This document shows positions 1 through 14,326 of a DNA stretch of 64,000 nt, piece by piece. Location: assembly GCF_022682495.2 (NCBI RefSeq), contig NW_026527555.1, forward strand, positions 1 to 64,000, read 5' to 3'. Source of the stretch: Desmodus rotundus (lineage: Eukaryota > Chordata > Mammalia > Chiroptera > Phyllostomidae). Every line of letters starts with the position of its first letter. Position 1 is the stretch's first letter. The notes beneath the pieces were generated by a model that was not told where the DNA came from, did not search any database, and was given only the letters and a program-made list of their open reading frames with translations. The position numbers and the translations under genes are program-made.

Positions 1-2047
1 TGTGCTTTCATGGAGTGCGTTCATGATGAGGAAAGTGATTCTGTAGATCCTTGCACTCAAACACAGCAAGGTAAATGAAAACAGAGCAAAATAGCTGATC
101 ATAGGTTCTGAAGAGGGGTATGTGATATGGTACAAGGCACTCATTTCCAATTCAACTGATATGAGCACATTGATCTAGTGCCGCGTTTTTGCTGAACGCC
201 ACTTAACAGGGAACATGTTCGTTCCCGAGTAACTTGGCAGATTTCAAACCGTTCACTCCTGTGCTGTGTGAGGAGAAAGTGACTCGAGTAGAGTAAGGGG
301 ACTGCTAGCTGCGCATGCATTGCTACGTTAAAAACACTGTATGGTCAAAGTGAGGCAGTAGGCTGCTGCTTCTCTTTCTTCCCGGGGCTACGCTTTTCTG
401 ATGGAAAAAAGTACCTAGGAGAAAACTCTACTGGGGACGCTCATTCCCCTGCAAGGACCACAAAGTGCTATGCTAACATTCCCTCCTTTTGCGGACGGGA
501 AATCATTTCCGTAGCTCTTGGGCTATGACAGGAGCCAGAGATCCTATATTGCAGCAAGGTACTTGGGCAGGATGCTGACAAGGGTACGTACCATGTGAGA
601 CACCACTGCTTTCATCTCCTACTGCAATGAGAACATTGATAACACGTCAAATAGTGTGGATGGCTTTTGTTGAGAACACTTTTCGCACGACTTGATGTAA
701 TCCCTGAATGATGCAGGGGGAGCGCAAACTCCTCACTGCTGTATTCTCAGAGTGGAGATGAATGCCCCCGTAGGCCCATGAGGTACTTTTCGCTTCTTCC
801 TCCTTGAACGCTTCACGAACGGGTGGAGTCCGAGGGACGTAGTATTGTCTCCATGGTTTTCTTAGGCTACAGCCTTCTTCTCCCATCACATCTCCTACTG
901 AGATGGGAACATTGAGAAGACGCTGAACCCGGAGACGGCTTAGGGAAAAAACCCGCTTCCTACGAAATAGGTGTATTCCCGAGTGATTTTGAGGAGCAAA
1001 CAAATCTTCACGAATGTAGTATCATCCACCGGGAGCCCAACAGGCTACTCTGAGATCCTATTCCCTAAGATCTTCAGAGACTTGGAGTCCAAGTCACGTA
1101 GCACGGCCTAGCGGCCTTCCAACGTCCGGATACGCTTTCCCCGCAGGCACGCACAATTTGGCGAAAACAGTGGTAGCCAAGCTTACTCTAGTTCATAGTT
1201 GGCATAGTCCTGTGCTTCCGTTCACTCCTTTGTTTTGGGGAACGCGATTCCGGAACTCTCTGGCTCGCAAAGTTACCGCCAAGGTGATCATACAGAAAAC
1301 CCATTGAAATGACGTTCTAACTCGGCCGGGTTCTATCGGCACCCCCTACATTTCGCACTCTACTGAAACGAGTCCATTGACCTAGTTACCCGCTGGAGAT
1401 GAAATGTGCTAATAAGGCACTTGTATGAAACATCCTGATTCCCTAGTTGTTTGGAAGCTGTGCATGAATTCCTTGCTGTTCTCGCAGAAGGAAATTCCGT
1501 CGAAAAGAGTCAGTGGACTGTGAGCTTCATGTGCATATCTAGGTTGGACAAACAGTTTTGTCCACAGGACATAGTAGTCAGTAGCTGCAGGAAATCTTCG
1601 GACTCTGCTATTTTGCTGGAATAAAGAGAGCGGCGAAAAGCCCACACTCGCAGCTCATTGTCCTGCAAAGTTCAGATGCTGCTATGCTCCTGTTCGTTCA
1701 CTACCCATGGAAAAATGATTTCAGTAGCATTTTGGTTAGGACACAACGCAAAGCTCTGATATATCAGACACCTTCCGTTTAAAGATAGGGTTAGGGTTAG
1801 GGCTAGCATTAGGATTGTGGTAAGGATTAGCTTTATTATTAGGGTTAGGGTTAGGGTTAAGGATAGGGTTAGGGTTAGGGATAAGGTTAGGGTTAGCGAT
1901 AGGGTTAGGGTTAGGGTTAGGGTTAGGGTTAGGGTTTGGGTTCATGTTACAGGTAGGTTTAGGGTCTAGGGCTAGAGCTAGCTGACGGCCCGCAGTTAGA
2001 AGAAAGTGTGTCATAGAAGATAGTGTATTTCATAGCTGTCATAGTTC
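1..2047 (+). repeat. Copy 1, 2,047 bp, insertion-rich
   Basis: Against the reference I count 15 single-base insertions and one deletion, which accounts exactly for the net +14. Nearly all lengthen an existing run (examples: G at ~30, A at ~407, G at ~1970). The telomere block is at 1785-1942. A at the copy-type site (241). Confidence 0.96.
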
Positions 2048-4088
2048 TGTGCTTTCATGGAGTGCGTTCATGATGAGAAAGTGATTCTGTAGATCCTTGC
2101 ACTCAAACACAGCAAGGTAAATGAAAACAGAGCAAAATAGCTGATCATAGGTTCTGAAGAGGGTATGTGATATGGTACAAGGCACTCATTTCCAATTCAA
2201 CTGATATGAGCACATTGATCTAGTGCCGCGTTTTGCTGAACGCCACTTAACAGGAACATGTTCGTTCCCGAGTAACTTGGCAGCTTTCAAACCGTTCACT
2301 CCTGTGCTGTGTGAGAGAAAGTGACTCGAGTAGAGTAAGGGGACTGCTAGCTGCGCATGCATTGCTACGTTAAAAACACTGTATGGTCAAAGTGAGGCAG
2401 TAGGCTGCTGCTTCTCTTCTTCCCGGGGCTACGCTTTTCTGATGGAAAAAGTACCTAGGAGAAAACTCTACTGGGGACGCTCATTCCCCTGCAAGGACCA
2501 CAAAGTGCTATGCTAACATTCCCTCCTTTGCGGACGGGAAAATCATTTCCGTAGCTCTTGGGCTATGACAGGAGCCAGAGATCCTATATTGCAGCAAGGT
2601 ACTTGGGCAGGATGCTGACAAGGGTACGTACCATGTGAGACACCACTGCTTTCATCTCCTACTGCAATGAGAACATTGATAACACGTCAAATAGTGTGGA
2701 TGGCTTTTGTTGAGAACACTTTTCGCACGACTTGATGTAATCCCTGAATGATGCAGGGGAGCGCAAACTCCTCACTGCTGTATTCTCAGAGTGGAATGAA
2801 TGCCCCCGTAGGCCCATGAGGTACTTTTCGCTTCTTCCTCCTTGAACGCTTCACGAACGGGTGGAGTCCCGAGGGACGTAGTATTGTCTCCATGGTTTCT
2901 TAGGCTACAGCCTTCTTCTCCCATCACATCTCCTACTGAGATGGGAACATTGAGAAGACGCTGAACCCGGAGACGGCTTAGGGAAAAAACCCGCTTCCTA
3001 CGAAATAGGTGTATTCCCGAGTGATTTTGAGGAGCAAACAAATCTTCACGAATGTAGTATCATCCACCGGGGGAGCCCAACAGGCTACTCTGAGATCCAT
3101 ATTCCCTAAGATCTTCAGAGACTTGGAGTCCAAGTCACGTAGCACGGCCTAGCGGCCTTCCAACGTCCGGATACGGCTTTCCCCGCAGCACGCACAATTT
3201 GGCGGAAAACAGTGGTAGCCAAGCTTACTCTAGTTCATAGTTGGCATAGTCCTGTGCTTCCGTTCACTCCTTTGTTTTGGGGAACGCGATTCCGGAACTC
3301 TCTGGCTCGCAAAGTTACCGCCAAGGTGATCATACAGAAAACCCATTGAAATGACGTTCTAACTCGGCCGGTTCTTATCGGCACCCCCTACATTTCGCAC
3401 TCTACTGAAAACGAGTCCATTGACCTAGTTACCCGCTGGAGATGAAATGTGCTAATAAGGCACTTGTATGAAACATCTGATTCCCTAGTTGTTTGGAAGC
3501 TGTGCATGAATTCCCTTGCTGTTCTCGCAGAAGGAAATTCCGTCGAAAAGAGTCAGTGGACTGTGAGCTTCATGTGCATATCTAGGTTGGACAAACAGTT
3601 TTGTCCACAGGACATAGTAGTCAGTAGCTGCAGGGAAATCTTCGGACTCTGCTATTTTGCTGGAATAAAGAGAGCGGCGAAAAGCCCACACTCGCAGCTC
3701 ATTGTCCTGCAAAGTTCAGATGCTGCTATGCTCCTGTTCGTTCACTACCCTGGAAAATGATTTCAGTAGCATTTTGGTTAGGACACAACGCAAAGCTCTG
3801 ATATATCAGACACCTTCCGTTTAAAGATAGGGTTAGGGTTTAGGGCTAGCATTAGGATTGTGGTAAGGATTAGCTTTATTATTAGGGTTAGGGTTAGGGT
3901 TAAGGATAGGGTTAGGGTTAGGGATAAGGTTAGGGTTAGCGATAGGGTTAGGGTTAGGGTTAGGGTTAGGGTTAGGGTTTGGGTTCATGTTACAGGTAGG
4001 TTTAGGTCTAGGGCTAGAGCTAGCTGACGGCCGCAGTTAGAAGAAAGTGTGTCATAGAAGATAGTGTATTTCATAGCTGTCATAGTTC
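2048..4088 (+). repeat. Copy 2, 2,041 bp, insertion-rich
   Basis: Net +8, from about 11 inserted and 3 lost bases, spread over the whole copy. The ATGG near 3750 has lost its A. One extra T lies in the telomere block (3827-3985). C at the copy-type site (2284). A frame on the + strand at 3449-3760 exists only because of these indels. Confidence 0.96.
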
Positions 4089-6131
4089 TGTGCTTTCATG
4101 GAGTGCGTTCATGATTGAGAAAGTGATTCTGTAGATCCTTGCACTCAAACACAGCAAGGTAAATGAAAACAGAGCAAAATAGCTGATCATAGGTTCTGAA
4201 GAGGGTATGTGATATGGTACAAGGCACTCATTTCCAATTCAACTGATATGAGCACATTGATCTAGTGCCGCGTTTTTGCTGAACGCCACTTAACAGGAAC
4301 ATGTTCGTTCCCGAGTAACTTGGCAGCTTTCAAACCGTTCACTCCTGTGCTGTGTGAGAGAAAGTGACTCGAGTAGAGTAAGGGGACTGCTAGGCTGCGC
4401 ATGCATTGCTACGTTAAAAACACTGTATGGTCAAAGTGAGGCAGTAGGCTGCTGCTTCTCTTCTTCCCGGGGGCTACGCTTTTCTGATGGAAAAAGTACC
4501 TAGGAGAAAACTCTACTGGGGGACGCTCATTCCCCTGCAAGGACCACAAAGTGCTATGCTAACATTCCCTCCTTTGCGGACGGGAATCATTTCCGTAGCT
4601 CTTGGGCTATGACAGGAGCCAGAGATCCTATATTGCAGCAAGGTACTTGGGCAGGATGCTGACAAGGGTACGTACCATGTGAGACACCACTGCTTTCATC
4701 TCCTACTGCAATGAGAACATTGATAACACGTCAAATAGTGTGGATGGCTTTTGTTGAGAACACTTTTCGCACGACTTGATGTAATCCCTGAATGATGCAG
4801 GGGAGCGCAAACTCCTCACTGCTGTATTCTCAGAGTGGAATGAATGCCCCGTAGGCCCATGAGGTACTTTTCCGCTTCTTCCTCCTTGAACGCTTCACGA
4901 ACGGGTGGAGTCCGAGGGACGTAGTATTGTCTCCATGGTTTCTTAGGCTACAGCCTTCTTCTCCCATCACATCTCCTACTGAGATGGGAACATTGAGAAG
5001 ACGCTGAACCCGGAGACGGCTTAGGGAAAAAACCCGCTTCCTACGAAATAGGTGTATTCCCGAGTGATTTTGAGGAGCAAACAAATCTTCACGAATGTAG
5101 TATCATCCACCGGGAGCCCAACAGGCTACTCTGAGATCCATATTCCCTAAGATCTTCAGAGACTTGGAGTCCAAGTCACGTAGCACGGCCTAGCGGCCTT
5201 CCAACGTCCGGATACGCTTTCCCCGCAGCACGCACAATTTGGCGAAAACAGTGGTAGCCAAGCTTACTCTAGTTCATAGTTGGGCATAGTCCTGTGCTTC
5301 CGTTCACTCCTTTGTTTTGGGGAACGCGATTCCGGAACTCTCTGGCTCGCAAAGTTACCGCCAAGGTGATCATACAGAAAACCCATTGAAATGACGTTCT
5401 AACTCGGCCGGTTCTATCGGCACCCCCTACATTTCGCACTCTACTGAAACGAGTCCATTGACCTAGTTACCCGCTGGAGATGAAATGTGCTAATAAGGCA
5501 CTTGTATGAAACATCCTGATTCCCTAGTTGTTTGGAAGCTGTGCATGAATTCCTTGCTGTTCTCGCAGAAGGAAATTCCGTCGAAAAGAGTCAGTGGACT
5601 GTGAGCTTCATGTGCATATCTAGGTTGGACAAACAGTTTTGTCCACAGGGACATAGTAGTCAGTAGCTGCAGGAAATCTTCGGACTCTGCTATTTTGCTG
5701 GAATAAAGAGAAGCGGCGAAAAGCCCACACTCGCAGCTCATTGTCCTGCAAAGTTCAGATGCTGCTATGCTCCTGTTCGTTCACTACCCATGGAAAATGA
5801 TTTCAGTAGCATTTTGGTTAGGACACAACGCAAAGCTCTGATATATCAGACACCTTCCGTTTAAAGATAGGGTTAGGGTTAGGGCTAGCATTAGGATTGT
5901 GGTAAGGATTAGCTTTATTATTAGGGTTAGGGTTAGGGTTAAGGATAGGGGTTAGGGTTAGGGATAAGGTTAGGGTTAGCGATAGGGGTTAGGGTTAGGG
6001 TTAGGGTTAGGGTTAGGGTTTGGGTTCATGTTACAGGTAGGTTTAGGTCTAGGGCTAGAGCTAGCTGACGGCCGCAGTTAGAAAGAAAGTGTGTCATAGA
6101 AGATAGTGTATTTTCATAGCTGTCATAGTTC
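4089..6131 (+). repeat. Copy 3, 2,043 bp, insertion-rich
   Basis: Net +10. Examples are an extra T at ~4115, an extra G at ~4394 and a lost C in the C run near 4848. The telomere block (5867-6026) has two hexamers with an extra G. C at the copy-type site (4327). Confidence 0.96.
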
Positions 6132-8177
6132 TGTGCTTTCATGGAGTGCGTTCATGATGAGAAAGTGATTCTGTAGATCCTTGCACTCAAACACAGCAAG
6201 GTAAATGAAAACAGAGCAAAATAGCTGATCATAGGTTCTGAAGAGGGTATGTGATATGGTACAAGGCACTCATTTCCAATTCAACTGATATGAGCACATT
6301 GATCTAGTGCCGCGTTTTTGCTGAACGCCACTTAACAGGAACATGTTCGTTCCCGAGTAAACTTGGCAGATTTCAAACGTTCACTCCTGTGCTGTGTGAG
6401 AGAAAGTGACTCGAGTAGAGTAAGGGGGACTGCTAGCTGCGCATGCATTGCTACGTTAAAAACACTGTATGGTCAAAGTGAGGCAGTAGGCTGCTGCTTC
6501 TCTTCTTCCCGGGGCTACGCTTTTCTGATGGAAAAAGTACCTAGGAGAAAACTCTACTGGGGACGCTCATTCCCCTGCAAGGACCACAAAGTGCTATGCT
6601 AACATTCCCTCCCTTTGCGGACGGGAAATCATTTCCGTAGCTCTTGGGCTATGACAGGAGCCAGAGATCCTATATTGCAGCAAGGTACTTGGGCAGGATG
6701 CTGACAAGGGTACGTACCATGTGAGACACCACTGCTTTCATCTCCTACTGCAATGAGAACATTGATAACACGTCAAATAGTGTGGATGGCTTTTGTTGAG
6801 AACACTTTTCGCACGACTTGATGTAATCCCTGAATGATGCAGGGGAGCGCAAACTCCTCACTGCTGTATTCTCAGAGTGGAATGAATGCCCCCCGTAGGC
6901 CCATGAGGTACTTTTCGCTTCTTCCTCCTTGAACGCTTCACGAACGGGTGGAGTCCGAGGGACCGTAGTATTGTCTCCATGGTTTCTTAGGCTACAGCCT
7001 TCTTCTCCCATCACATCTCCTACTGAGATGGGAACATTGAGAAGACGCTGAACCCGGAGACGGCTTTAGGGAAAAAACCCGCTTCCTACGAAATAGGTGT
7101 ATTCCCGAGTGATTTTGAGGAGCAAACAAATCTTCACGAATGTAGTATCATCCACCGGGAGCCCAACAGGCTACTCTGAGATCCATATTCCCTAAGATCT
7201 TCAGAGACTTGGAGTCCAAGTCACGTAGCACGGCCTAGCGGCCTTCCAACGTCCGGATACGCTTTCCCCGCAGCACGCACAATTTGGCGGAAAAACAGTG
7301 GTAGCCAAGCTTACTCTAGTTCATAGTTGGCATAGTCCTGTGCTTCCGTTCACTCCTTTGTTTTGGGGGAACGCGATTCCGGAACTCTCTGGCTCGCAAA
7401 GTTACCGCCAAGGTGATCATACAGAAAACCCATTGAAATGACGTTCTAACTCGGCCGGTTCTATCGGCACCCCCTACATTTCGCACTCTACTGAAACGAG
7501 TCCATTGACCTAGTTACCCGCTGGAGATGAAATGTGCTAATAAGGCACTTGTATGAAACATCCTGATTCCCTAGTTGTTTGGAAGCTGTGCATGAATTCC
7601 TTGCTGTTCTCGCAGAAGGAAATTCCGTCGAAAAGAGTCAGTGGACTGTGAGCTTCATGTGCATATCTAGGTTGGACAAACAGTTTTGTCCACAGGACAT
7701 AGTAAGTCAGTAGCTGCAGGAAATCTTCGGACTCTGCTATTTTGCTGGGAATAAAGAGAGCGGCGAAAAAGCCCACACTCGCAGCTCATTGTCCTGCAAA
7801 GTTCAGATGCTGCTATGCTCCTGTTCGTTCACTACCCATGGAAAATGATTTCAGTAGCATTTTGGTTAGGACACAACGCAAAGCTCTGATATATCAGACA
7901 CCTTCCGTTTAAAGATAGGGTTAGGGTTAGGGCTAGCATTAGGATTGTGGTAAGGATTAGCTTTATTATTAGGGTTTAGGGTTAGGGTTAAGGATAGGGT
8001 TAGGGTTAGGGATAAGGTTAGGGTTAGCGATAGGGTTAGGGTTAGGGTTAGGGTTAGGGTTAGGGTTTGGGTTCATGTTACAGGTAGGTTTAGGTCTAGG
8101 GCTAGAGCTAGCTGACGGGCCGCAGTTAGAAGAAAGTGTGTCATAGAAGATAGTGTATTTCATAGCTGTCATAGTTC
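6132..8177 (+). repeat. Copy 4, 2,046 bp, insertion-rich
   Basis: Net +13. One C is lost near 6379, and bases are gained near 6964 and 7706, among others. The telomere block is at 7915-8073 with one extra T. A at the copy-type site (6370). Confidence 0.96.
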
Positions 8178-10229
8178 TGTGCTTTCATGGAGTGCGTTCA
8201 TGATGAGAAAGTTGATTCTGTAGATCCTTGCACTCAAACACAGCAAGGTAAATGAAAACAGAGCAAAATAGCTGATCATAGGTTCTGAAGAGGGTATGTG
8301 ATATGGTACAAGGCACTCCATTTCCAATTCAACTGATATGAGCACATTGATCTAGTGCCGCGTTTTTTGCTGAACGCCACTTAACAGGAACATGTTCGTT
8401 CCCGAGTAACTTGGCAGCTTTTCAAACCGTTCACTCCTGTGCTGTGTGAGAGAAAGTGACTCGAGTAGAGTAAGGGGACTGCTAGCTGCGCATGCATTGC
8501 TACGTTAAAAACACTGTAATGGTCAAAGTGAGGCAGTAGGCTGCTGCTTCTCTTCTTCCCGGGCTACGCTTTTCTGATGGAAAAAGTACCTAGGAGAAAA
8601 CTCTACTGGGGACGCTCATTCCCCTGCAAGGACCACAAAGTGCTATGCTAACATTCCCTCCTTTGCGGACGGGAAATCATTTCCGTAGCTCTTGGGCTAT
8701 GACAGGAGCCAGAGATCCTATATTGCAGCAAGGTACTTGGGCAGGATGCTGACAAGGGTACGTACCATGTGAGACACCACTGCTTTCATCTCCTACTGCA
8801 ATGAGAACATTGATAACACGTCAAATAGTGTGGATGGCTTTTGTTGAGAACACTTTTCGCACGACTTGATGTAATCCCTGAATGATGCAGGGGAGCGCAA
8901 ACTCCTCACTGCTGTAATTCTCAGAGTGGATTGAATGCCCCGGTAGGCCCCATGAGGTACTTTTCCGCTTCTTCCTCCTTGAACGCTTCACGAACGGGTG
9001 GAGTCCGAGGGACGTAGTATTGTCTCCATGGTTTGCTTAGGCTACAGCCTTCTTCTCCCATCACATCTCCTACTGAGATGGGAACATTGAGAAGACGCTG
9101 AACCCGGAGACGGCTTAGGGAAAAAAACCCGCTTCCTACGAAATAGGTGTATTCCCGAGTGATTTTGAGGAGCAAACAAATCTTCACGAATGTAGTATCA
9201 TCCACCGGGAGCCCAACAGGCTACTCTGAGATCCATATTCCCTAAGATCCTTCAGAGACTTGGAGTCCAAGTCACGTAGCACGGCCTAGCGGCCTTCCAA
9301 CGTCCGGGATACGCTTTCCCCGCAGCACGCACAATTTGGCGAAAAACAGTGGTAGCCAAGCTTACTCTAGTTCATAGTTGGCATAGTCCTGTGCTTCCGT
9401 TCACTCCTTTGTTTTGGGGAACGCGATTCCGGAAACTCTCTGGCTCGCAAAGTTACCGCCAAGGGTGATCATACAGAAAACCCATTGAAATGACGTTCTA
9501 ACGTCGGCCGGTTCTATCGGCACCCCCCTACATTTCGCACTCTACTGAAACGAGTCCATTGACCTAGTTACCCGCTGGAGATGAAATGTGCTAATAAGGC
9601 ACTTGTATGAAACATCCTGATTCCCTAGTTGTTTGGAAGCTGTGCATGAATTCCTTGCTGTTCTCCGCAGAAGGAAATTCCGTCGAAAAGAGTCAGTGGA
9701 CTGTGAGCTTCATGTGCATATCTAGGTTGGACAAACAGTTTTGTCCACAGGACATAGTAGTCAGTAGCTGCAGGAAATCTTCGGACTCTGCTATTTTGCT
9801 GGAATAAAGAGAGCGGCGGAAAAGCCCACACTCGCAGCTCATTGTCCTGCAAAGTTCAGATGCTGCTATGCTCCTGTTCGTTCACTACCCATGGAAAATG
9901 ATTTCAGTAGCATTTTGGTTAGGACACAACGCAAAGCTCTGATATATCAGACACCTTCCGTTTAAAGATAGGGTTAGGGTTAGGGCTAGCATTAGGATTG
10001 TGGTAAGGATTAGCTTTATTATTAGGGTTAGGGTTAGGGTTAAGGATAGGGTTAGGGTTAGGGATAAGGTTAGGGTTAGCGATAGGGTTAGGGTTCAGGG
10101 TTAGGGTTAGGGTTAGGGTTTGGGTTCATGTTACAGGTAGGTTTAGGTCTAGGGCTAGAGCTAGCTGACGGCCGCAGTTAGAAGAAAGTGTGTCATAGAA
10201 GATAGTGTATTTCATAGCTGTCATAGTTC
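8178..10229 (+). repeat. Copy 5, 2,052 bp, insertion-rich with unusual changes
   Basis: Net +19. Unlike most noisy copies, some inserted bases do not copy a neighbour: G near 9035, G near 9503 and C in the telomere block near 10096 (block 9968-10126). It reads GCCCCGG near 8941, the variant otherwise seen only from copy 20 onward. C at the copy-type site (8418). Confidence 0.96.
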
Positions 10230-12276
10230 TGTGCTTTCATGGAGTGCGTTCATGATGAGAAAGTGATTCTGTAGATCCTTGCCACTCAAACACAGCAAGG
10301 TAAATGAAAACAGAGCAAAATAGCTGATCATAGGTTCTGAAGAGGGTATGTGATTATGGTACAAGGCACTCATTTCCAATTCAACTGATATGAGCACATT
10401 GATCTAGTGCCGCGTTTTTGCTGAACGCCACTTAACAGGGAAACATGTTCGTTCCGAGTAACTTGGCAGCTTTCAAACCGTTCACTCCTGTGCTGTGTGA
10501 GAGAAAGTGACTCGAGTAGAGTAAGGGGACTGCTAGCTGCGCATGCATTGCTACGTTAAAAACACTGTATGGTCAAAGTGAGGCAGTAGGCTGCTGCTTC
10601 TCTTCTTCCCGGGGCTACGCTTTTCTGATGGAAAAAGTACCTAGGAGAAAACCTCTACTGGGGACGCTCATTCCCCTGCAAGGACCACAAAGTGCTATGC
10701 TAACATTCCCTCCTTTGCGGACGGGAAATCATTTCCGTAGCTCTTGGGCTATGACAGGAGCCAGAGATCCTATATTGCAGCAAGGGTACTTGGGCAGGAT
10801 GCTGACAAGGGTACGTACCATGTGAGACACCACTGCTTTCATCTCCTACTGCAATGAGAACATTGATAACACGTCAAATAGTGTGGATGGCTTTTGTTGA
10901 GAACACTTTTCGCACGACTTGATGTAATCCCTGAATGATGCAGGGGAGCGCAAACTCCTCACTGCTGTATTCTCAGAGTGGAATGAATGCCCCCCGTAGG
11001 CCCATTGAGGTACTTTTCGCTTCTTCCTCCTTGAACGCTTCACGAACGGGTGGAGTCCGAGGACGTAGTATTGTCTCCATGGTTTCTTAGGCTACAGCCT
11101 TCTTCTCCCATCACATCTCCTACTGAGATGGGAACATTGAGAAGACGCTGGAACCCGGAGACGGCTTAGGGAAAAAACCCGCTTCCTACGAAATAGGTGT
11201 ATTCCCGAGTGATTTTGAGGAGCAAACAAATCTTCACGAATGTAGTATCATCCACCGGGGGAGCCCAACAGGCTACTCTGAGATCCATATTCCCTAAGAT
11301 CTTCAGAGACTTGGAGTCCAAGTCACGTAGCACGGCCTAGCGGCCTTCCAACGTCCGGATACGCTTTCCCCGCAGCACGCACAATTTGGCGAAAACAGTG
11401 GTAGCCAAGCTTACTCTAGTTCATAGTTGGCATAGTCCTGTGCTTCCGTTCACTCCTTTGTTTTGGGGAACGCGATTCCGGAACTCTCTGGCTCGCAAAG
11501 TTACCGCCAAGGTGATCATACAGAAAACCCATTGAAATGACGTTCTAACTCGGCCCGGTTCTATCGGCACCCCCTACATTTCGCACTCTACTGAAACGAG
11601 TCCATTGACCTAGTTACCCGCTGGAGATGAAATGTGCTAATAAGGCACTTGTATGAAACATCCTGATTCCCTAGTTGTTTGGAAGCTGTGCATGGAATTC
11701 CTTGCTGTTCTCGCAGAAGGAAATTCCGTCGAAAAGAGTCAGTGGGACTGTGAGCTTCATGTGCATATCTAGGTTGGACAAACAGTTTTGTCCACAGGAC
11801 ATAGTAGTCAGTAGCTGCAGGAAATCTTCGGACTCTGCTATTTTGCTGGAATTAAGAGAGCGGCGAAAAGCCCACACTCGCAGCTCATTGTCCTGCAAAG
11901 TTCAGATGCTGCTATGCTCCTGTTCGTTCACTACCCATGGAAAATGAGTTCAGTAGCATTTTTGGTTAGGACACAACGCAAAGCTCTGATATATCAGACA
12001 CCTTCCGTTTAAAGATAGGGTTAGGGTTAGGGCTAGCATTAGGATTGTGGTAAGGATTAGCTTTATTATTAGGGTTAGGGTTAGGGTTAAGGATAGGGTT
12101 AGGGTTAGGGATAAGGTTAGGGTTAGCGATAGGGTTAGGGTTAGGGTTAGGGTTAGGGTTAGGGTTTGGGTTCATGTTACAGGTAGGTTTTAGGTCTAGG
12201 GCTAGAGCTAGCTGACGGCCGCAGTTAGAAGAAAGTGTGTCATAGAAGATAGTGTATTTCATAGCTGTCATAGTTC
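10230..12276 (+). repeat. Copy 6, 2,047 bp, insertion-rich
   Basis: Net +14. It also has apparent substitutions: GGAATTAAG near 11849-11857 instead of GGAATAAAG, and AATGAGTTC near 11948. The telomere block is at 12015-12172, with no net length change. C at the copy-type site (10470). Confidence 0.96.
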
Positions 12277-14326
12277 TGTGCTTTCATGGAGTGCGTTCAT
12301 GATGAGAAAGTGATTCTGTAGATCCTTGCACTCAAACACAGCAAGGTAAATGAAAACAGAGCAAAATAGCTGATCATAGGTTCTGAAGAGGGTATGTGAT
12401 ATGGTACAAGGCACTCATTTCCAATTCAACTGATATGAGCACATTGATCTAGTGCCGCGTTTTTGCTGAACGCCACTTAACAGGAACATGTTCGTTCCCC
12501 GAGTAACTTGGCAGATTTCAAACCGTTCACTCCTGTGCTGTGTGAGAGAAAGTGACTCGAGTAGAGTAAGGGGACTGCTAGCTGCGCATGCATTGCTACG
12601 TTAAAAACACTGTATGGTCAAAGTGAGGCAGTAGGCTGCTGCTTCTCTTCTTCCCGGGGCTACGCTTTTCTGATGGAAAAAGTACCTAGGAGGGAAAACT
12701 CTACTGGGGACGCTCATTCCCCTGCAAGGACCACAAAGTGCTATGCTAACATTCCCTCCTTTGCGGACGGGAAATCATTTCCGTAGCTCTTGGGCTATGA
12801 CAGGAGCCAGAGATCCTATATTGCAGCAAGGGTACTTGGGCAGGATGCTGACAAGGGTACGTACCATGTGAGACACCACTGCTTTCATCTCCTACTGCAA
12901 TGAGAACATTGATAAACACGTCAAATAGTGTGGATGGCTTTTGTAGAGAACACTTTTCGCACGACTTGATGTAATCCCTGAATGATGCAGGGGGAGCGCA
13001 AACTCCTCAATGCTGTATTCTCAGAGTGGAATGAATGCCCCCCGTAGGCCCATGAGGTACTTTTCGCTTCTTCCTCCTTGAACGCTTCACGAACGGGTGG
13101 AGTCCGAGGGACGTTGTATTGTCTCCATGGTTTCTTAGGCTACAGCCTTCTTCTCCCATCACATCTCCTACTGAGATGGGAACATTGAGAAGACGCTGAA
13201 CCCGGAGACGGCTTAGGGAAAAAAACCCGCTTCCCTACGAAATAGGTGTATTCCCGAGTGATTTTGAGGAGCAAACAAATCTTCACGAATGTAGTATCAT
13301 CCACCGGGAGCCCAACAGGCTACTCTGAGATCCATATTCCCTAAGATCTTCAGAGACTTGGAGTCCAAGTCACGTAGCACGGCCTAGCGGCCCTTCCAAC
13401 GTCCGGATACGCTTTCCCCGCAGCACGCACAATTTGGCGAAAACAGTGGTAGCCAAGCTTACTCTAGTTCATAGTTGGCATAGTCCTGTGCTTCCGTTCA
13501 CTCCTTTGTTTTGGGGAAACGCGATTCCGGAACTCTCTGGCTCGCAAAGTTACCGCCAAGGTGATCATACAGAAAACCCATTGAAATGACGTTCTAACCT
13601 CGGCCGGTTCTATCGGCACCCCCTACATTTCGCACTCTACTGAAACGAGTCCATTGACCTAAGTTACCCGCTGGAGATGAAATGTGCCTAATAAGGCACT
13701 TGTATGAAACATCCTGATTCCCTAGTTGTTTGGAAGCTGTGCATGAATTCCTTGCTGTTCTCGCAGAAGGAAATTCCGTCGAAAAGAGTCAGTGGACTGT
13801 GAGCTTCATGTGCATATCTAGGTTGGACAAACAGTTTTGTCCACAGGACATAGTAGTCAGTAGCTGCAGGAAATCTTCGGACTCTGCTATTTTGCTGGAA
13901 TAAAGAGAGCGGCGAAAAGCCCACACTCGCAGCTCATTGTCCTGCAAAGTTCAGATGCTGCTATGCTCCTGTTCGTTCACTACCCATGGAAAATGATTTC
14001 AGTAGCATTTTGGTTAGGACACAACGCAAAGCTCTGATATATCAGACACCTTCCGTTTTAAAGATAGGGTTAGGGTTAGGGCTAGCATTAGGATTGTGGT
14101 AAGGATTAGCTTTATTATTAGGGTTAGGGTTAGGGTTAAGGATAGGGTTAGGGTTAGGGATAAGGTTAGGGTTAGCGATAGGGTTTAGGGTTAGGGGTTA
14201 GGGTTAGGGTTAGGGTTTGGGTTCATGTTACAGGTAGGTTTAGGTCTAGGGCTAGAGCTAGCTGACGGCCGCAGTTAGAAGAAAGTGTGTCATAGAAGAT
14301 AGTGTATTTCATAGCTGTCATAGTTC
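12277..14326 (+). repeat. Copy 7, 2,050 bp, insertion-rich
   Basis: Net +17. Substitutions: T at 13115 (GACGTTGTA instead of GACGTAGTA, shared with copy 8), TTGTAGAGA near 12944 and CTCAATGC near 13008. The telomere block is at 14064-14223 with two extra bases. A at the copy-type site (12515). Confidence 0.96.

Noticed and set aside
1785..1942. True chromosome end (functional telomere)
   Set aside because: The block is only ~158 bp, degenerate and followed directly by the next unit, so it is interstitial.
3449..3760. 103-residue + strand frame, and other longer + strand frames in copies 1-10
   Set aside because: They exist only where 1-base insertions shift the frame, and are absent from the clean copies.
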